Origin: Tipula vernalis
Lineage: Eukaryota; Arthropoda; Insecta; Diptera; Tipulidae
DNA: 64,000 nt
Assembly (NCBI GenBank): GCA_958295665.1
Contig: OY282559.1
Span: forward strand, 254,328,461 to 254,392,460
Direction: 5' to 3'
Shown: in pieces, positions 22,375-33,719 of the stretch
Layout of the letters: every line of letters begins with the position of its first letter
Position numbering within the stretch: position 1 is the stretch's first letter
Notes under the pieces: model-generated
What the model was told of the DNA's origin: nothing
Databases searched by the model: none
The model's input: only the letters and a program-made list of their open reading frames with translations
Translations under genes and position numbers: made by a program

Positions 22375-22925
22375 ATAATCATCACCAGTATTCCATTATA
22401 CCAGCAACACGCTATACCATTAAACCATCATACAATCGTACCATTGTATCATAGTGACGTCGAACTATCCCAACATCACACCATGATGTATATCTTACCA
22501 TCAATCCACCACACCTTCATCCCATCATACCATCTTATCATCATAAAATCGTACCATCGCACCATCGTACAATCATATAATCATACCAACATATCACTAC
22601 AGCATCGTACCATCATAGCATCATATAATCATACCATCACACTGTCAGGCCAACCGTCATATAATTGTACCGTCATACCATCATGCCATTACACCATCAT
22701 TCTAGAATAAATACCGTCATGCCATCGTACGTTGTATCGCATATAAAATCACACGTACAATAACATGAATCCATCATACCAATATATCATCACACAATCC
22801 AATATACACCATCTTACCACGATACTATCGCACCGTCATACCATAATACCACTATAACAACGTAACAACATACCATTATACAATCATACCATCTTTCCAT
22901 CATACGAACATACCATCATACCGAA
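22375..22925. repeat. ATACCATC-type satellite, array 1
   Basis: A long run of 7-9-bp units built on ACCATCATACC, with many variants (ATACCATCGTACC, ATCATATAATCATACC). The 88-codon open frame here is a by-product of the repeat. A second array of the same kind is at 43570-44130. Confidence 0.85.
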
Positions 22926-23279
22926 TAAAAGGAAATGTGACCCAAAAATTATTTTTAGACTAGGTTATGAGAAATATGTCAATATGGGTTCTATAATGTT
23001 GTCTATTTTGGTTTCTGAGAATCATGCAGCTGTTGAGGTTTCTTTAAGATAGCCTAATCATAGTATTTTAAACGATCAAGATTACCTCTGTAATAATATT
23101 CAAGTTCCATTAGAAACTATTCTTGCCAATCCTTCGCTTCAAACTTTGGGTTATGTTTCTGAGAAATTGCTGTCACAGCGGTGAGTTTGGCCTTGGTTAG
23201 AAAAATATAGCGTATAGCGCACACGCGCCGCAGTATTGAAACTAATAACGGTAATGCAGAGTTTCGTAATTAGAAATAT

Positions 23280-23700
23280 TATTTTAAATCCTCTTTCCCA
23301 ACTTCGAATTTCATTATAATCGGTAAAGGAATAACAAAGTTCCATCTATTTGGCCATATTCCAGAACTTTATCCAAAAATCATTTTTAAACCCCATTACC
23401 ATCACACATGTAAAATTCTATAAAAAATCCGTTAAAAAATGGACAAGTTTTAATTCAGGCCATATTCCTGAATTTCATCTAAAAATAATTTTAGAATCCC
23501 AATACTAGTCTACCTATCGAACTTCATCATAATCGGTTGAGAAATAACCAAGTTCTATCATACTTGGTCGTATTAAAACAGATTGGCGAAAAAAAAAAAA
23601 TTCTAAATTGAACAAGCCGTTCTCGAGATACCATGCATGGGTAAAAACATCCAGACATCCAGAAATCCAGACGTCCAGACAGACGGACGGACATTTTTTA
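23280..23700 (+). repeat. ~100-bp dispersed repeat units with a GTTCTCGAGATACC tail, locus 1
   Basis: Units contain CATATTCCAGAACTT(C/T)ATC, AAAAATCATTTT and TTTCAT.ATAATCGGT.A in a fixed order. The array ends in CAGATTGG...GAACAAGCCGTTCTCGAGATACCATG, followed by short (CCAGACAT)-like repeats. The same order, ATACCATC satellite, these units, then this tail, recurs at 43570-45360. Confidence 0.7.
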
Positions 23701-24027
23701 GGCCATTTTTAAGCAGCCATTATAAACAGAATATTTGTTAAAAAAATAATAGTTGGCTTAAAAAGTAATAATAATTTTACAAGAGCACTTTTTGGCGATT
23801 GGGGAACATCACAGTCTTATTAACTTCAGCAAAACTTGCCGTTGAAAGTTTATGCTCCGAGAACACTATACGATGGGCGTTTTCAGTTCCGCCAATCGAT
23901 TAGAGTGTACGCAAAAAGTATAAAATGAGAATAAATTAATAACGATTATTATTTGCCATTTTAAAATATAATGAATCAAACAATATTAATATGAATTCGA
24001 TTTTGTGGGTGGCTGAAAATGCAATAA
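23701..24027. other. no gene seen
   Basis: An AT-rich spacer between the repeat array and the Harbinger relic, with no recognisable feature. Confidence 0.4.
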
Positions 24028-24740
24028 ATGCATAAATTCGATCAGATTACAGGCAATACGCCCTTGATGGTTGGAAACTATTTTGAGGTTATAATACCTC
24101 AATATACGTCACGATTATTATTTATACATATTTTAGAAACTTCACGGAATCATACGAAAGCAGTTGGGAAACAACGGCAAAAACAGAACAAGCTACTATT
24201 AAGATACTGTATGATTCTTAGCTAAGTTGGAATGCTCCTTTTCCACTGGTGGCCGATTTGAAAAAAATTATAAAGAAACTCTCAAATTTAAAGTCAGTTT
24301 ATATTAAATTTAATAGCGCCGGATGAAACCTCGAAGACCTTCATAAGAAAATGTAATTTATGTTTACATTCTAAATAAAAGGAGTTGAAATGGCAATCAG
24401 GAATTCCAGAAATCGTAAGAGCAGTTGACGGATCTCATATCAAAATCGAACAGCCAATTGGCAATGTCGTGAACTTTTAAAGTAGAAAATTGTTTCACTC
24501 AATTGTTCTACAAGGTCGACGTTTTATTTTAATTTTGGCCATAAAACTGATATACTTTGTTTAGGTATATGTGAATTTAACCTTAAATTTATCGACGTAT
24601 ATATTGGAAGCCCATGGCGAATGCATGGTCAAACAAATTTTGGCAGATAACAAAGATGATTTTACGGAGGCCGATGATGATATTTTGGAAATTAATCCAA
24701 AGATGGAATTGAAACTAGGACTTTCTTTGAAAGAGAAATA
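24028..24740 (+). pseudogene. PIF/Harbinger transposase relic (different lineage from 4601-5836)
   Basis: Pieces in the right order include RLLFIHILETSRNH (about 24120-24160), resembling the HARBI1 N-terminal half. The block WQSGIPEIVRAVDGSHIKIEQP (about 24390-24460) contains the first catalytic Asp (VDGSH). RKLFHSIVLQG and KFIDVYIGSPWRMH (about 24485-24630) follow the spacing of YHSIVLQ and DV.VG.PG..HD in the family. Several stops and frameshifts are present. The relic stops at the left end of the 24742-27931 element and I could not find its continuation after 27931. Confidence 0.65.
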
Positions 24741-24741
24741 G

Positions 24742-25030
24742 TCGAGGCAATGAACTAAAAAAGTTCGGAATTTTTTAGTACAGGACGGATCGGAATGCGG
24801 ATTTTTGCATTCTTTTTCAAAAATTTTTTGTAAAAAATGTGGCTGCTTTGTACTGCAGCCAAAAATGCATTCAAAAAATGCATTTTTTTAGACGCCTTTT
24901 GGAAGATTTAATAACTTTGTAAATAAGAGTCAGAACTGGCCCAAATCGGGTACCCGAGGGTTTTTGAGGTCGCTAATCACGATTATGATGTTCAATATAA
25001 CCCACAGCCGACCTGGAGCTCAGGAACGCC
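24742..25030 (+). repeat. left terminal inverted repeat of the FEN/CXC element
   Basis: It runs from TCGAGGCAATGAAC to GACCTGGAGCTCAGGAA, pairing with 27615-27931. The right arm is slightly longer through small insertions. The inner end coincides with GAGCTCAGGAA, which on the right side is a plausible splice acceptor for the gene. Confidence 0.85.
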
Positions 25031-25350
25031 GATGAACGTCATCTCCGTGGGACTCTCCAAAAATTCACGCGGGGAAGGAGAGCAACTCGGCGCCCGGGGG
25101 TTTTTTAGGTCACTGAATTCAAATATGACATCGGCGAACACCCCACGGATTCCTGGTGCGCCGGAACTTGTACGCGGACGTCATCTCCGAGAATTTTCCT
25201 GACAAGAGTGCCAAAAACAACCCGAAAATCATGGTGGGGGCGATTTGTGGGGCGCTGATTCGCTGAATCCGCATTTCATGTCGAAAACCACCCCCCGAAC
25301 ACCTGGTGCACCGGAACTTTTATCTTGACATCGATGTCATTCCCATGAAT
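24945..25350. repeat. subterminal ~140-bp tandem repeats
   Basis: Three degraded units, each with GGGGGTTTTTGAGGTCGCT-like, CACCCC, CCTGGTGC.CCGGAACTT and GACGTCAT-like blocks. GC content is markedly higher than the surroundings. They overlap the inner part of the left inverted repeat. Confidence 0.6.
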
Positions 25351-25570
25351 GTAAACCAAACCTGATGTCTTAGAGACCGACGTCAATACTGCAATAGCTG
25401 TGTGGAATTGTTGATTCTAGTTAAATTATGTGAGGAGGAAAGAAATAGAATTAAGAGAAAGTCAATATTTATGTAATTGGCGTTTAAAAAAATTTTATTG
25501 AACTCAAATCAAATACAATCCAACTTTACCTTACCTCATTAATTAATAACTTCAATTTTTAAAGACGTAA

Positions 25571-27605
25571 CTAAATATCAAATTCTCCATCAAGTGACAC
25601 ATCGCTAGTCGGTTCATTTTCTTCGTCATCAACTGACGTATTCATAAATAGACAATCTTCCTCATGTAAGGCATCTGTCTCTGCTGTAATAACGTTTTCA
25701 ATTGAATATCTGTCAGTATTGTTGCAAGTTGAGCCTTCACAAATTTTACAGGCAAGATTGCAAGGGAGGCCGTGATCCTGCAACTACAGGACATCAGATT
25801 ACAATCTCCTGCGCATCCACAGAATATTAGTTCTATAATATTCTTGGGTGCAGGTTTTTGTGTCATTTCTACAGGGACCAGTGTGTCGCCTTCCTTTCTC
25901 CACCCCCATTCTGTTAGGTCCATGGTCACCTGGTCTCCGTGCAGTCAATCTTGCACTTGAAAATAGACCCTCTTTAGATGTTGTTGAATGGCGTCTAGTG
26001 TGGGGATAATTTTCCCTAAATTAACTCTCCCCATTACAGCGGTTTTTGTATACATTTGGAACCTTTATTTCTGTAGTAACTGGTTCCATTTTAGCTTGTA
26101 CTCATCAGGAAAATTCGGCTTCCTGAATGACAGTTGAGCACCGTACATTGCCAGGATTAGCTGCGCCCCATTCTCAAAAATTTCTTCGCGTCTGCCAAAC
26201 CAGCTTCCTTGAACTTCGCAGCATGAGCTTCAAAGTCTGTGAATTTCTAGAAGGTCTTGAAAACTGTACTGGTGGTACGTTGCTGAAACGGTATCGCACC
26301 CCGTTATTGCATGGAGCAACAAAATATTATTCGCAACTACTGGCATATGAGACAAGCTAAGTGAAGAGTATACTTCTTCGGCTTTATTGCGCCTTGGAGA
26401 TTTCTGTAGAAATATTTCATTATCTGCCGGGCAGAGTGCGGTCAATATTACGGCAACGTCCTATATCTTCGGCGACTACGACTACCTTTTTTGTAACGTC
26501 CCTGGATTCTTTCAGAGCTGTCGTTACAATCGTACGATCAGCGTCCGCTGCACATTGGTCTGAAACTATCCCGACTGTGGTCAGTTTGGCCCGGAGCATT
26601 TCAATAATCTTATTTTTATTATTTTTATTTTGTAAAAATTTATCCTGTTGTACTTGTAACGCCATATTTTCGCTAAAACGGACGTCTGCTGAACTTCCCC
26701 GATTTGCGCGACGATTTCTTTCAGATTCTTTGGTACTGAGGATTTGGTAACCATCAAAAATAACTATCGCGCGTCGGCCGTAATGGTTCAAAATATACTT
26801 TATGTAATTTTCCATAATCGCCGAGAATGTTCGTCCGATTGTCCATCTGACTTTGTGAATCAGTAATCCTCCATCCAGAACAAAAAATATCCTTTCAGGA
26901 TCACGAATATTCGTGGGAGTTTCTCTGAACAATGAATACAAATCGGAATTTGTATTCTTCAGCATTCCAAAATTATTGAAGTATGCCTGAGGGAATGGAG
27001 GCAACTCCCACTTGAGGTAGTCTATCATTTCTCCAGGACTTTTTTTAATGGCCATATTCTGTGAAAGAGGACGTCGGGGTCAATTTCTATCACTTTATTG
27101 CCGACTTTGATTTTAGAGTTGCAACAGGCGATAGTCTTAACGATTTTTGATCGTGATAATTTTAGATCCTTGAAATTTGATCCCGAAATATCTTGCATAA
27201 CTTTGACACCTTCTTCAAAAGCATTGTGGCGATTACTTTCGGGACTCCCACTCATTCCATTAGCTATGTTTATGAGGCATTCTATGGATTCAGGGAATGG
27301 ATCGTATTGCTCAAAGAATTTCTCAATCAGTTTCAAAGATTTCAAATCTGCCTTGATCCTGGAAACTGTTGAATCCTTATTTGGTAATTTTTAGCAAATG
27401 CACATTTCGTGAACTCCTCCACGCCCTCGATAAGATCTTTGGTGAACAAGAAAGTTTTGATCCATTGGTGCGCAACACTTTCAGTTACACCTCTACGAAA
27501 GAAGCCTCCTTCAAACTTCAATAACCTCATAAGTGTTTGCTCAATAGTTTGGTCCGTAAAGATCCCACTAAAAAATTTGTCGCTCCTGCGAATTGTCCAA
27601 TACCC
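25571..27605 (-). pseudogene. FEN1/XPG-like PIN nuclease with C-terminal CXC (tesmin-type) domain
   Basis: Reading right to left in shifting frames: RRSDKFFSGIFTDQTIEQTLM (from about 27600), a helical region to IDPDVLFHRI (27075), then KKSPGEMIDYLKWELPPFP. A nuclease-like core follows, with VLDGGLLIHKVRW, VIFDGYQILSTKESERNRR, then ADADRTIVTTAL, VVVVAED and HAITGCDTVSA. These resemble FEN/XPG acidic-cluster and H3TH motifs (VFDG, E-A-E/D-A, ED-D, L-GCD). The C-terminus has TEWGWRKEGDTLVPV and a Cys-rich CXC motif, CGCAGDCNLMSCSC then CNLACKIC.GSTCNN, ending in an acidic tail. Frameshifts near 27050, 26430 and 25780 and a stop near 25945 inactivate it. The N-terminus is missing. I know this architecture as a many-copy uncharacterised family in arthropods and other animals; its biological role is unknown to me. 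Confidence 0.75.
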
Positions 27606-27614
27606 TTCCTTTCC

Positions 27615-27931
27615 TGAGCTCCAGGTCAGCTGTGGGTGAATTTGAACATCATAATCGTGATCAGCGACCTCAAAAACCCCCGGGTACCCGATATGGGCCA
27701 GTTCTGACTCTTATTTACAAACTTATTAAATCTTCCAAAAGGCGTCTCAAAAAATGCATTATTTGAATGCATTTTTGGCTGCAGCAATGCAATTTCCGGT
27801 TTGTATAAGGTACAAAGTAGCCACATTTTTTACAAAAAATTTTTGAAAGAGAATGCAAAAAACCGCATTCCGATCTGTCCTGTACTAAAAAATTCCGAAC
27901 TTTTGGCCTTTTTAGTAGTTCATTGCCTCGA
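27615..27931 (-). repeat. right terminal inverted repeat of the FEN/CXC element
   Basis: The reverse complement starts TCGAGGCAATGAACTA and follows the left arm with small insertions, one of about 20 bp around AATTGCATTGCTGCAG. CACAGCTGACCTGGAGCTCAG at its inner end could act as a splice acceptor for the minus-strand gene. Confidence 0.85.
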
Positions 27932-28555
27932 ATAAAAGCGGAGAACAACCAGCAAATAAAATCAACATCTACTGAGATAATAAAAAAACAAAAACATTTA
28001 CCTAACTTTAAGGAACAAAACGGAACTATTAAAAAATCATTCATTCTTTTCTAATGACTGTGTATCAAAGAAGTATTGGCTAAGAGCGAATGTTCTCTGC
28101 TGAGATAGAGGGATTAATTGACTCACTGTGACTTTTGGAGCACAATTTCTTAATAATATTTAATTAATTTTTAGAAAATTAGACTTACCTTTGAATGGAT
28201 TATTTTAATTTATTAAATTTTTTTTTACGTTTCTTCTTCGAGTATGCCAGGAAGTAATCAATACATTTTTAGTGGAGGAATTGTAATTTCATGGGTGAAT
28301 ATATATTTACCGGCACGACCGGTTTCATTGTTACACTATTGTCGTTCTGCCTAAAACAATAATTTTTGCAACAAAACTTACTTTTCTGTTAAACGAAAGC
28401 ATTCTCCTTTTTTAGCTGAAACTTGATTAAGGAGTACGGTATATGTATATCAATCAATGTAATCAATGTCTCTTAATTAATTTTTTGCATTTCAATTTTA
28501 ATTTTTATACAATCGAATTTACCATAAACAATCACAATCAAAGAATTAGTTTCGT
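27932..28555. other. no gene seen
   Basis: AT-rich spacer between the FEN/CXC element and the next gene; no recognisable feature. Confidence 0.4.
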
Positions 28556-28559
28556 TTAC

Positions 28560-30303
28560 TTAGTCATAATCAAAAGGAGGTTCATCTCCATCGACTATTC
28601 CATTAAGTAAATTATAAGCATCTACGTTTTCCTTTGTTTGGATATATCTCATCAAAATCATTCCATCATTACTAATAAAAAATTCAAGTCTTTCTCGTTG
28701 GAAAATGATCTCAAATTCTTCTATAAATGGCAGGTTCCCCATATGTATACTTAAATCGGGGCTACCACGTTTATTGATTAAGTGTTCCGCAATCATGAAA
28801 TTAGCCAAAAATGTACAAGATGTTTGTCCTTTTATGCTTAAACCCTGCCAAAATTAATTATTTTTGTTACAAAATTTATGTTTTCCAAATAAAATAACGA
28901 AGTTTGAACTCACCGATGGCCTGATTTTTGATTGTTTAATAAATTCCAATATGTTAAGATCATGAATTTCTGTGCAGTCTTTTATTACTAACAGGCTTTC
29001 TGTATTTAGATATGCGGCCAGTTTCAATAATTCTTCATGGTTTAAAGCAATACAATCAAAAGTAATTGATGAGTTACCTATATTTTTGAATATACCAAAG
29101 TCGGACAGAATACAGCTGTTAAAAATATAACGCACATTTTCGGCAACATCTTGAAATACTTGAAGAAAATATTCGATTAAATTTCCTAATTTTTGTGAAT
29201 TTTGTGCACCAGATTCAAAAATATTTATTTCAACGACGGCACCCAACCAACTAATTTTATCCACAAATAAGGGTACTTCGAATGTAATTTGTTCTGAAAA
29301 ATCAAACGAATAAATTTGCCAAATGTTAGGTAAATTTAGTAGTTGGACAAATAAATTATTCGAAAAATTAAAATTGGCTGATATTTCATAAATGGCTCTG
29401 TGAACTGGTTTACATAATTGAAGTATTTTCTCAGTATCCAAATCATTTTTGTTTAAATTAATCAATCTATCGTCTAAAAATTGAAAATTCGGAATTTCCA
29501 AAATTTCGGTTACATAATTAAAATCTGTTTTAGTGATCGGGTCTGACGTATAAAGTGTTGAAATATATTTGCGGTACTTATACATAAAATATCCTGTTGT
29601 CTCTTTATAATCAAAATATGGTAGTGGAAATTCAATTTTACGATCAACTTCTATGTTGAATGGTAATTTTTTAGCAATACAACGCTGTAGATAAGTATCT
29701 AAATAGTGATCGTAATAGGGATGGCGAAAATCTTTGTTGGCTAATTCAACACACAGTAAATCATCTAAATTTAGATCTTTCAGCAAATTATAGCGAATCC
29801 AAATCTCACCGCATATATCTAATGCTAATGTATCAATTTCTATATAGTTAAACTGTGCTTGGTGCCATGGCAGCACCTCTGCAAAATACAGGGATGGAGA
29901 TTTTTTTGATCGGGCAATGTTATTCCAAAATATGTCATCAATAGACCTTAAAATGTTTTCCTCTAGGTTAGGTTCAAATTCGAACACTAATATTTCCTTA
30001 ATGGTCAGCCAATTTATCTCCTTTTCATACCGGTTATATAAGTATTGCAACACATCTGCTTTTTTAAGTTCGATTTCAAGATCATGTAAAACCTCTTCAG
30101 TGTATTCATTGATTACAATAAAAAATGTTACTTCTGACAACCAAAACATTTGATACTTCGACCGTGCCAAACAATCCATTAGTAATTCTTCATCGTATCC
30201 ACTACGATCACTTACAATATGCTTGATGTTATCATCAAATTCATGATGACAAATTTCTTCAACGATGCAATTGTGTTCGGGCGACAGGTTTTCTATAAGA
30301 TAC
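28560..30303 (-). CDS. unrecognised two-exon (or more) protein, 5' end not found
   Basis: The long exon runs from a plausible acceptor (TTTTCTAG at 30304-30311, frame open from 30303) through the ATG at 30177-30179 to a donor TCG/GTGAGT near 28907. A 62-bp intron (28846-28907, ending TTTTGGCAG) is followed by a second exon that ends at the TAG complementary to 28560-28562. Splicing keeps the frame (RPS then GLSIKGQTSC). The product of about 575 residues is rich in Leu, Asn, Asp and Glu, with no signal peptide or membrane span. I see no catalytic motif. The leucine-patterned second half (SLLVIKDCTEIHDLNILEFI) is loosely like F-box-associated or leucine-rich repeats, a weak impression only. A long stop-free frame with a correct small intron argues for a real host gene or a recent duplicate. 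It lies between repeat blocks. Confidence 0.6.
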
Positions 30304-30530
30304 TAGAAAATATACTTAAAACAGCTTATACCTACACATGAACGGACGTTTAGATATTTACAGAATTATTATTATTCCGTTTTCAAAATTAATGTGCACC
30401 CGAAACTACGTTGTATGTAAAATCATTCGGGTATAAGATGTGAACTTGACTTTTCATAAAAAAACTGCAAATATATTGGTTTGGTCATGATATCTATTAG
30501 CGTGCACATTCAGGGTTTCGCAAACGGTAT
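30304..30530. other. possible intron/upstream region of the 28560-30303 gene
   Basis: No convincing first exon was found between the acceptor at about 30304 and the start of the fold-back arrays. Confidence 0.3.
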
Positions 30531-32250
30531 CTCGATCTCTAAAGTATGACCGGGAAACCCTGGGATTTTCCAATCTTCGATTTTTTGTTTTTTATACTCG
30601 TTTAACAATATAATGGCATAGGAATAATAAATTACAGTTAAATCTCGGTTTAAGAGAATTGCTGACTGATTTGTCTCTGATTTCCGATTGTCCCTTTGAT
30701 CCGAATGTAGATAGTTTAAGCATCCCATATAGAAGTTTATCCATCTGCTATTGCTGATTGATTATGATGAAATTCGATTTGCCCGAAGGAAATGTGGTTC
30801 TAAAATGATTATTACATAAAGTTCTGGAAAATGGCCAATTAGGAAGGAACTTGGTGATTTTTTTACCAATTATGATGAAATTTACGATGCTTGAAGGAAA
30901 TGGGTTTCTAAAAGATAATTTTTTTTACCGGAAATAAGATTCTAAATCGAATTTTAGATAAAATTATGGGAAATAGTTAATTAGAAAGGCGTTCGCGTTT
31001 CTTAGCCGATTATGATGAAATTCTGCAAGCACGTCGGAAATGGGGTTGTATTTTTACCGAGTTTCTTTGTAACTGGCCATATTCCAGAACTATTTCTAAC
31101 TATCATTTTGGAGTCCCATTTTCATGGCATAAATCGGTATTAAATCATAATAGGTTAATAAACACCCAAGTTCCCTCCTAATTAGTATGCATTTCTCAAG
31201 AAATGCTGTATATGGTGTAACTTCGGTATGATAAATTCAAATTGACTGCATTCGGATCTAAGAAATATTCGGAAATAAGAGACAGGCAAATCCCCAAATT
31301 AGTCGATACATTAGAAAGTAAATAAATTGAAAACCGGGAAATCCTGGGATTTCCTGGTCATTCTTTTGAGACCATTTGAGAAACCCTATTTCCGACTATT
31401 CCTTAGATCCGAATGCAGACAATCTGAATATCTCGTATAAAAGTTTATCCATACATAGAATTTCAAAATAAATTCTGGCCAATTAGGAGGGAACTTCGCT
31501 ATTTCTTAACCGTACGATGGAAATGGGATTCTTAAATAGTACTTGGAAGAAGTCCTGGAATATGGCAGGAACTTGGCTGTTTATTACCCGATTATGATGA
31601 AACTTGATTTATACCTTGGAAATGGAACTCCAAAATGATATTTAGAAAAAGTTCTGGAATATTGCCTATCAGGAAGAAAATCGATTGTTTTTAAACCGAT
31701 TGTGATGAAATTCGATAAACACGACAAGGAATCGGTAAAGAAACTTGAAACCGTGTTCCTTCGTATTAGGCTTTATTTGAGAACGTCATCCAAAAACCAT
31801 TTTTGAATCCCATTTCCATCGTACGTGCTGAATTCATCATAATGGTAAAGAAATCATCAAGTTCCTTCCTAACTTGCCATTTTCCAGTTTATACAAAAAT
31901 CATTTTAGAATAACATTTGCGTTGTGCATGCTAAATTTCATCATAATAGGTTAAGAAACGGTGAAGTTCCTTCCTAATTGGTCATATTTCAGAACTTCAT
32001 CTGAAACTAATTTTAGAATCAATAATTTATTTCTAATTGGCCATTTCCCAGACCTTTACGTAAAAATCATTTAGTCTCCTAATTGCGTTGTGCATGCTGA
32101 ATTTATAATCAGTAAAGAAATCACCAAGTTCATTCCTAATTTGACTTGAAAATGCAACTGATGGATGGATACATTTCTATACGGGATATTTTAACTTTCT
32201 ACATTCGGATCTAAGGGAGAATCGGAAATCAGAGCGGGAAATCAAAACGG
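30530..32250. repeat. fold-back arrays of the ~100-bp repeat family
   Basis: The same units as at 23280-23600 and 44210-44720 occur here in alternating orientation. They are reversed (GATTATGATGAAATT...TTCTGGAA.ATGGCCAATTAGGA) at about 30750-31060, forward (GGCCATATTCCAGAACT...) at 31080-31200, reversed at 31480-31740 and forward at 31775-32130. Each pair is capped by an inverted motif, GATCCGAATGTAGA (about 30700 and 31410) and its complement CATTCGGATCTAAG (about 31250 and 32205), and by GGGAAATC-CTGGGATTT. This gives two head-to-head units of about 750-900 bp, similar in plan to Foldback elements. Confidence 0.65.
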
Positions 32251-32339
32251 TTATTGTGCTTTTTACGAGAACAAAGCTTGCACTTAGCTTAGAGGACCCT
32301 CGTTAAACGGTAATACGGTTCAGTATTCCAATTAAGTTA

Positions 32340-32840
32340 AGTATCTAAGGGTTCTGATTAAGATTCAGCGCTTAGCCTGCCTCGGTATTAAAGGCACAAT
32401 AAGAACCCACCTGCTGCAATGGAGGCACTTCTAGAACTGACTCCGTTGCACTCGCATATTAAAAAGGACGCTGCAAACCAGGACATGAAGATACAGCTAT
32501 ATGTCAATATTAAACCAGGTAATATGGCAGGTCATGTAAGAATCCTCAAGGAATTTCCGACAGACCTTACCATAGAGAAGCTTTCCGACTGTATGCCAAC
32601 TAAACTTGACTTCCACAGACACTTCTGCCTCGTTAGTTTTGGAGCTCCGGTTGGCCCTCCTTTGAAATAGGGTCCAAAGTATGGTTTACAGACGGGTCTA
32701 AAACAGAAAACGGAGTAGATAGGAATATTTGGGAAGAAAACTGCCCTTTCGAAGTCCTTGGGTGAATGTAACAGTCTTTCAATGCAGGGCACACTGGAAT
32801 TATGAGCCTGCTGGTGTGGCCTTGCCAAAGTGCCTAGTCA
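32340..32840 (+). pseudogene. LINE (R1/Jockey-like) ORF2 fragment: end of RT and RNase H
   Basis: The block RLACLGIKGTIRTHLLQ then MEALLELTPLHSHIKKDAANQ matches the end of the reverse transcriptase region in R1/Jockey-group LINEs. After a stop, SKVWFTDGSKTENG (about 32675-32715) is the first RNase H motif with its catalytic Asp, and GIFGKKTALSKSLGECNS follows after a frameshift. It is truncated at both sides. Confidence 0.75.
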
Positions 32841-32899
32841 ATGGTGGATGGCCCAAAGCAAAAAAATTATAATTCAGCAGTTATTTGTTTTCTTATGTC

Positions 32900-33450
32900 A
32901 ATAAAACTTGTTTATAAATTGTTAAATTGGAAATTGGAAATTAAACAACCCTTAAGAGATACTCAGTTTTTCTTCATCGTCCCAGAAGTCGTTGTAAAAG
33001 ACAATGAAAAATCTTTAAATTCAAATTGCATATTGTCAATGATGGAAGACAGCCTAAGGATCATGGTCTTCAAAACTCCCCCATATAGAAAAACGGACTA
33101 AATAGACAAATCGAAAGATTCCATTCTACTCTTACCGCGATAATGAGATGTCTAATTCAGATGGAGTCGAGATAATTTTTGAAGAACTACAGGTAAAAAA
33201 CTGGTAGAGGTTTATTATGGTAGGATTCCCAATATAGCCCCAAGTCAATTCAAGGAAAGTCATCTCGATAATACAGAGAAACTAAAACAAAAACAGACAA
33301 AAGACATGCCAGTAACCAGGACTATGTAAAAGTTAATAAAAGATTAAGTTCAAAACTAACTGCTAGATATAAACTCGAGATAGTGAAGGAAGATAGGAAC
33401 ACGACCGTTTTAACAGAATCAGACAAAATCGTTCATAAAAGTAATATAAA
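32900..33450 (+). pseudogene. errantivirus/gypsy integrase C-terminal fragment
   Basis: PLRDTQFFFIVPEVVVKDNEKSLNS contains the integrase core's second Asp (DNEKS). VFKTPPYRKT and, after a frameshift, NRQIERFHSTLTAIMRCL carry the catalytic Glu. After more breaks comes VKVNKRLSSKLTARYKLEIV...TVLTESDKIVHKSNIKS, the usual end of errantivirus Pol. A TTTGTTATTTCAG/GTG acceptor-like site follows at about 33460-33475, where env splicing would occur, but no env follows. Confidence 0.75.
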
Positions 33451-33719
33451 ATCATCAACATTTGTTATTTCAGGTGTGCCTTAGGACGGGTGTGAAGTTT
33501 GTCCTAAAATTAAACATTTGTCCTAAAAATTGATTTTCCTGTGAATGTATTAGTAAGAATAATAAATCTCTCGTTATTATGAATTTTTACGTAAACAATT
33601 ATTTTACTTATATAATTTCAATTAAAAATAAACTTTTAAATAAACTTAAGTCTTAATTTAAATTGTCCAAAAAAAACAATTTAAAAAATCAAAGTTCATT
33701 AGAAAAGTGCGATATAAAA

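Larger units (their letters stand above)
24742..27931 (-). mobile_element. 3.2-kb inverted-repeat element carrying a FEN-like/CXC protein
   Basis: About 24742-25030 and 27615-27931 are inverted copies (roughly 90% alike by eye), beginning TCGAGGCAATGAACTA at both tips. A tip-to-tip unit of 3190 bp with all of its only gene on the minus strand is the shape of a DNA transposon. Flanks read GAAATAG and ATAAAAG; no clear target duplication could be read. Inside the left end are about three degraded ~140-bp tandem repeats. No recognised transposase (DDE, tyrosine recombinase, Rep) is present. That the encoded nuclease mobilises it is inference; it could also be a segmental inverted duplication around a gene. 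Confidence 0.65.

Noticed and set aside
22444..22710. 88-codon His/Ile/Ser-rich frame
   Set aside because: It is produced by the ATACCATC satellite; no start context or homology-like pattern.
22375..22925. possible CRISPR-like array
   Set aside because: Units are 7-9 bp, contiguous and variable with no repeat-spacer structure, and the genome is eukaryotic.
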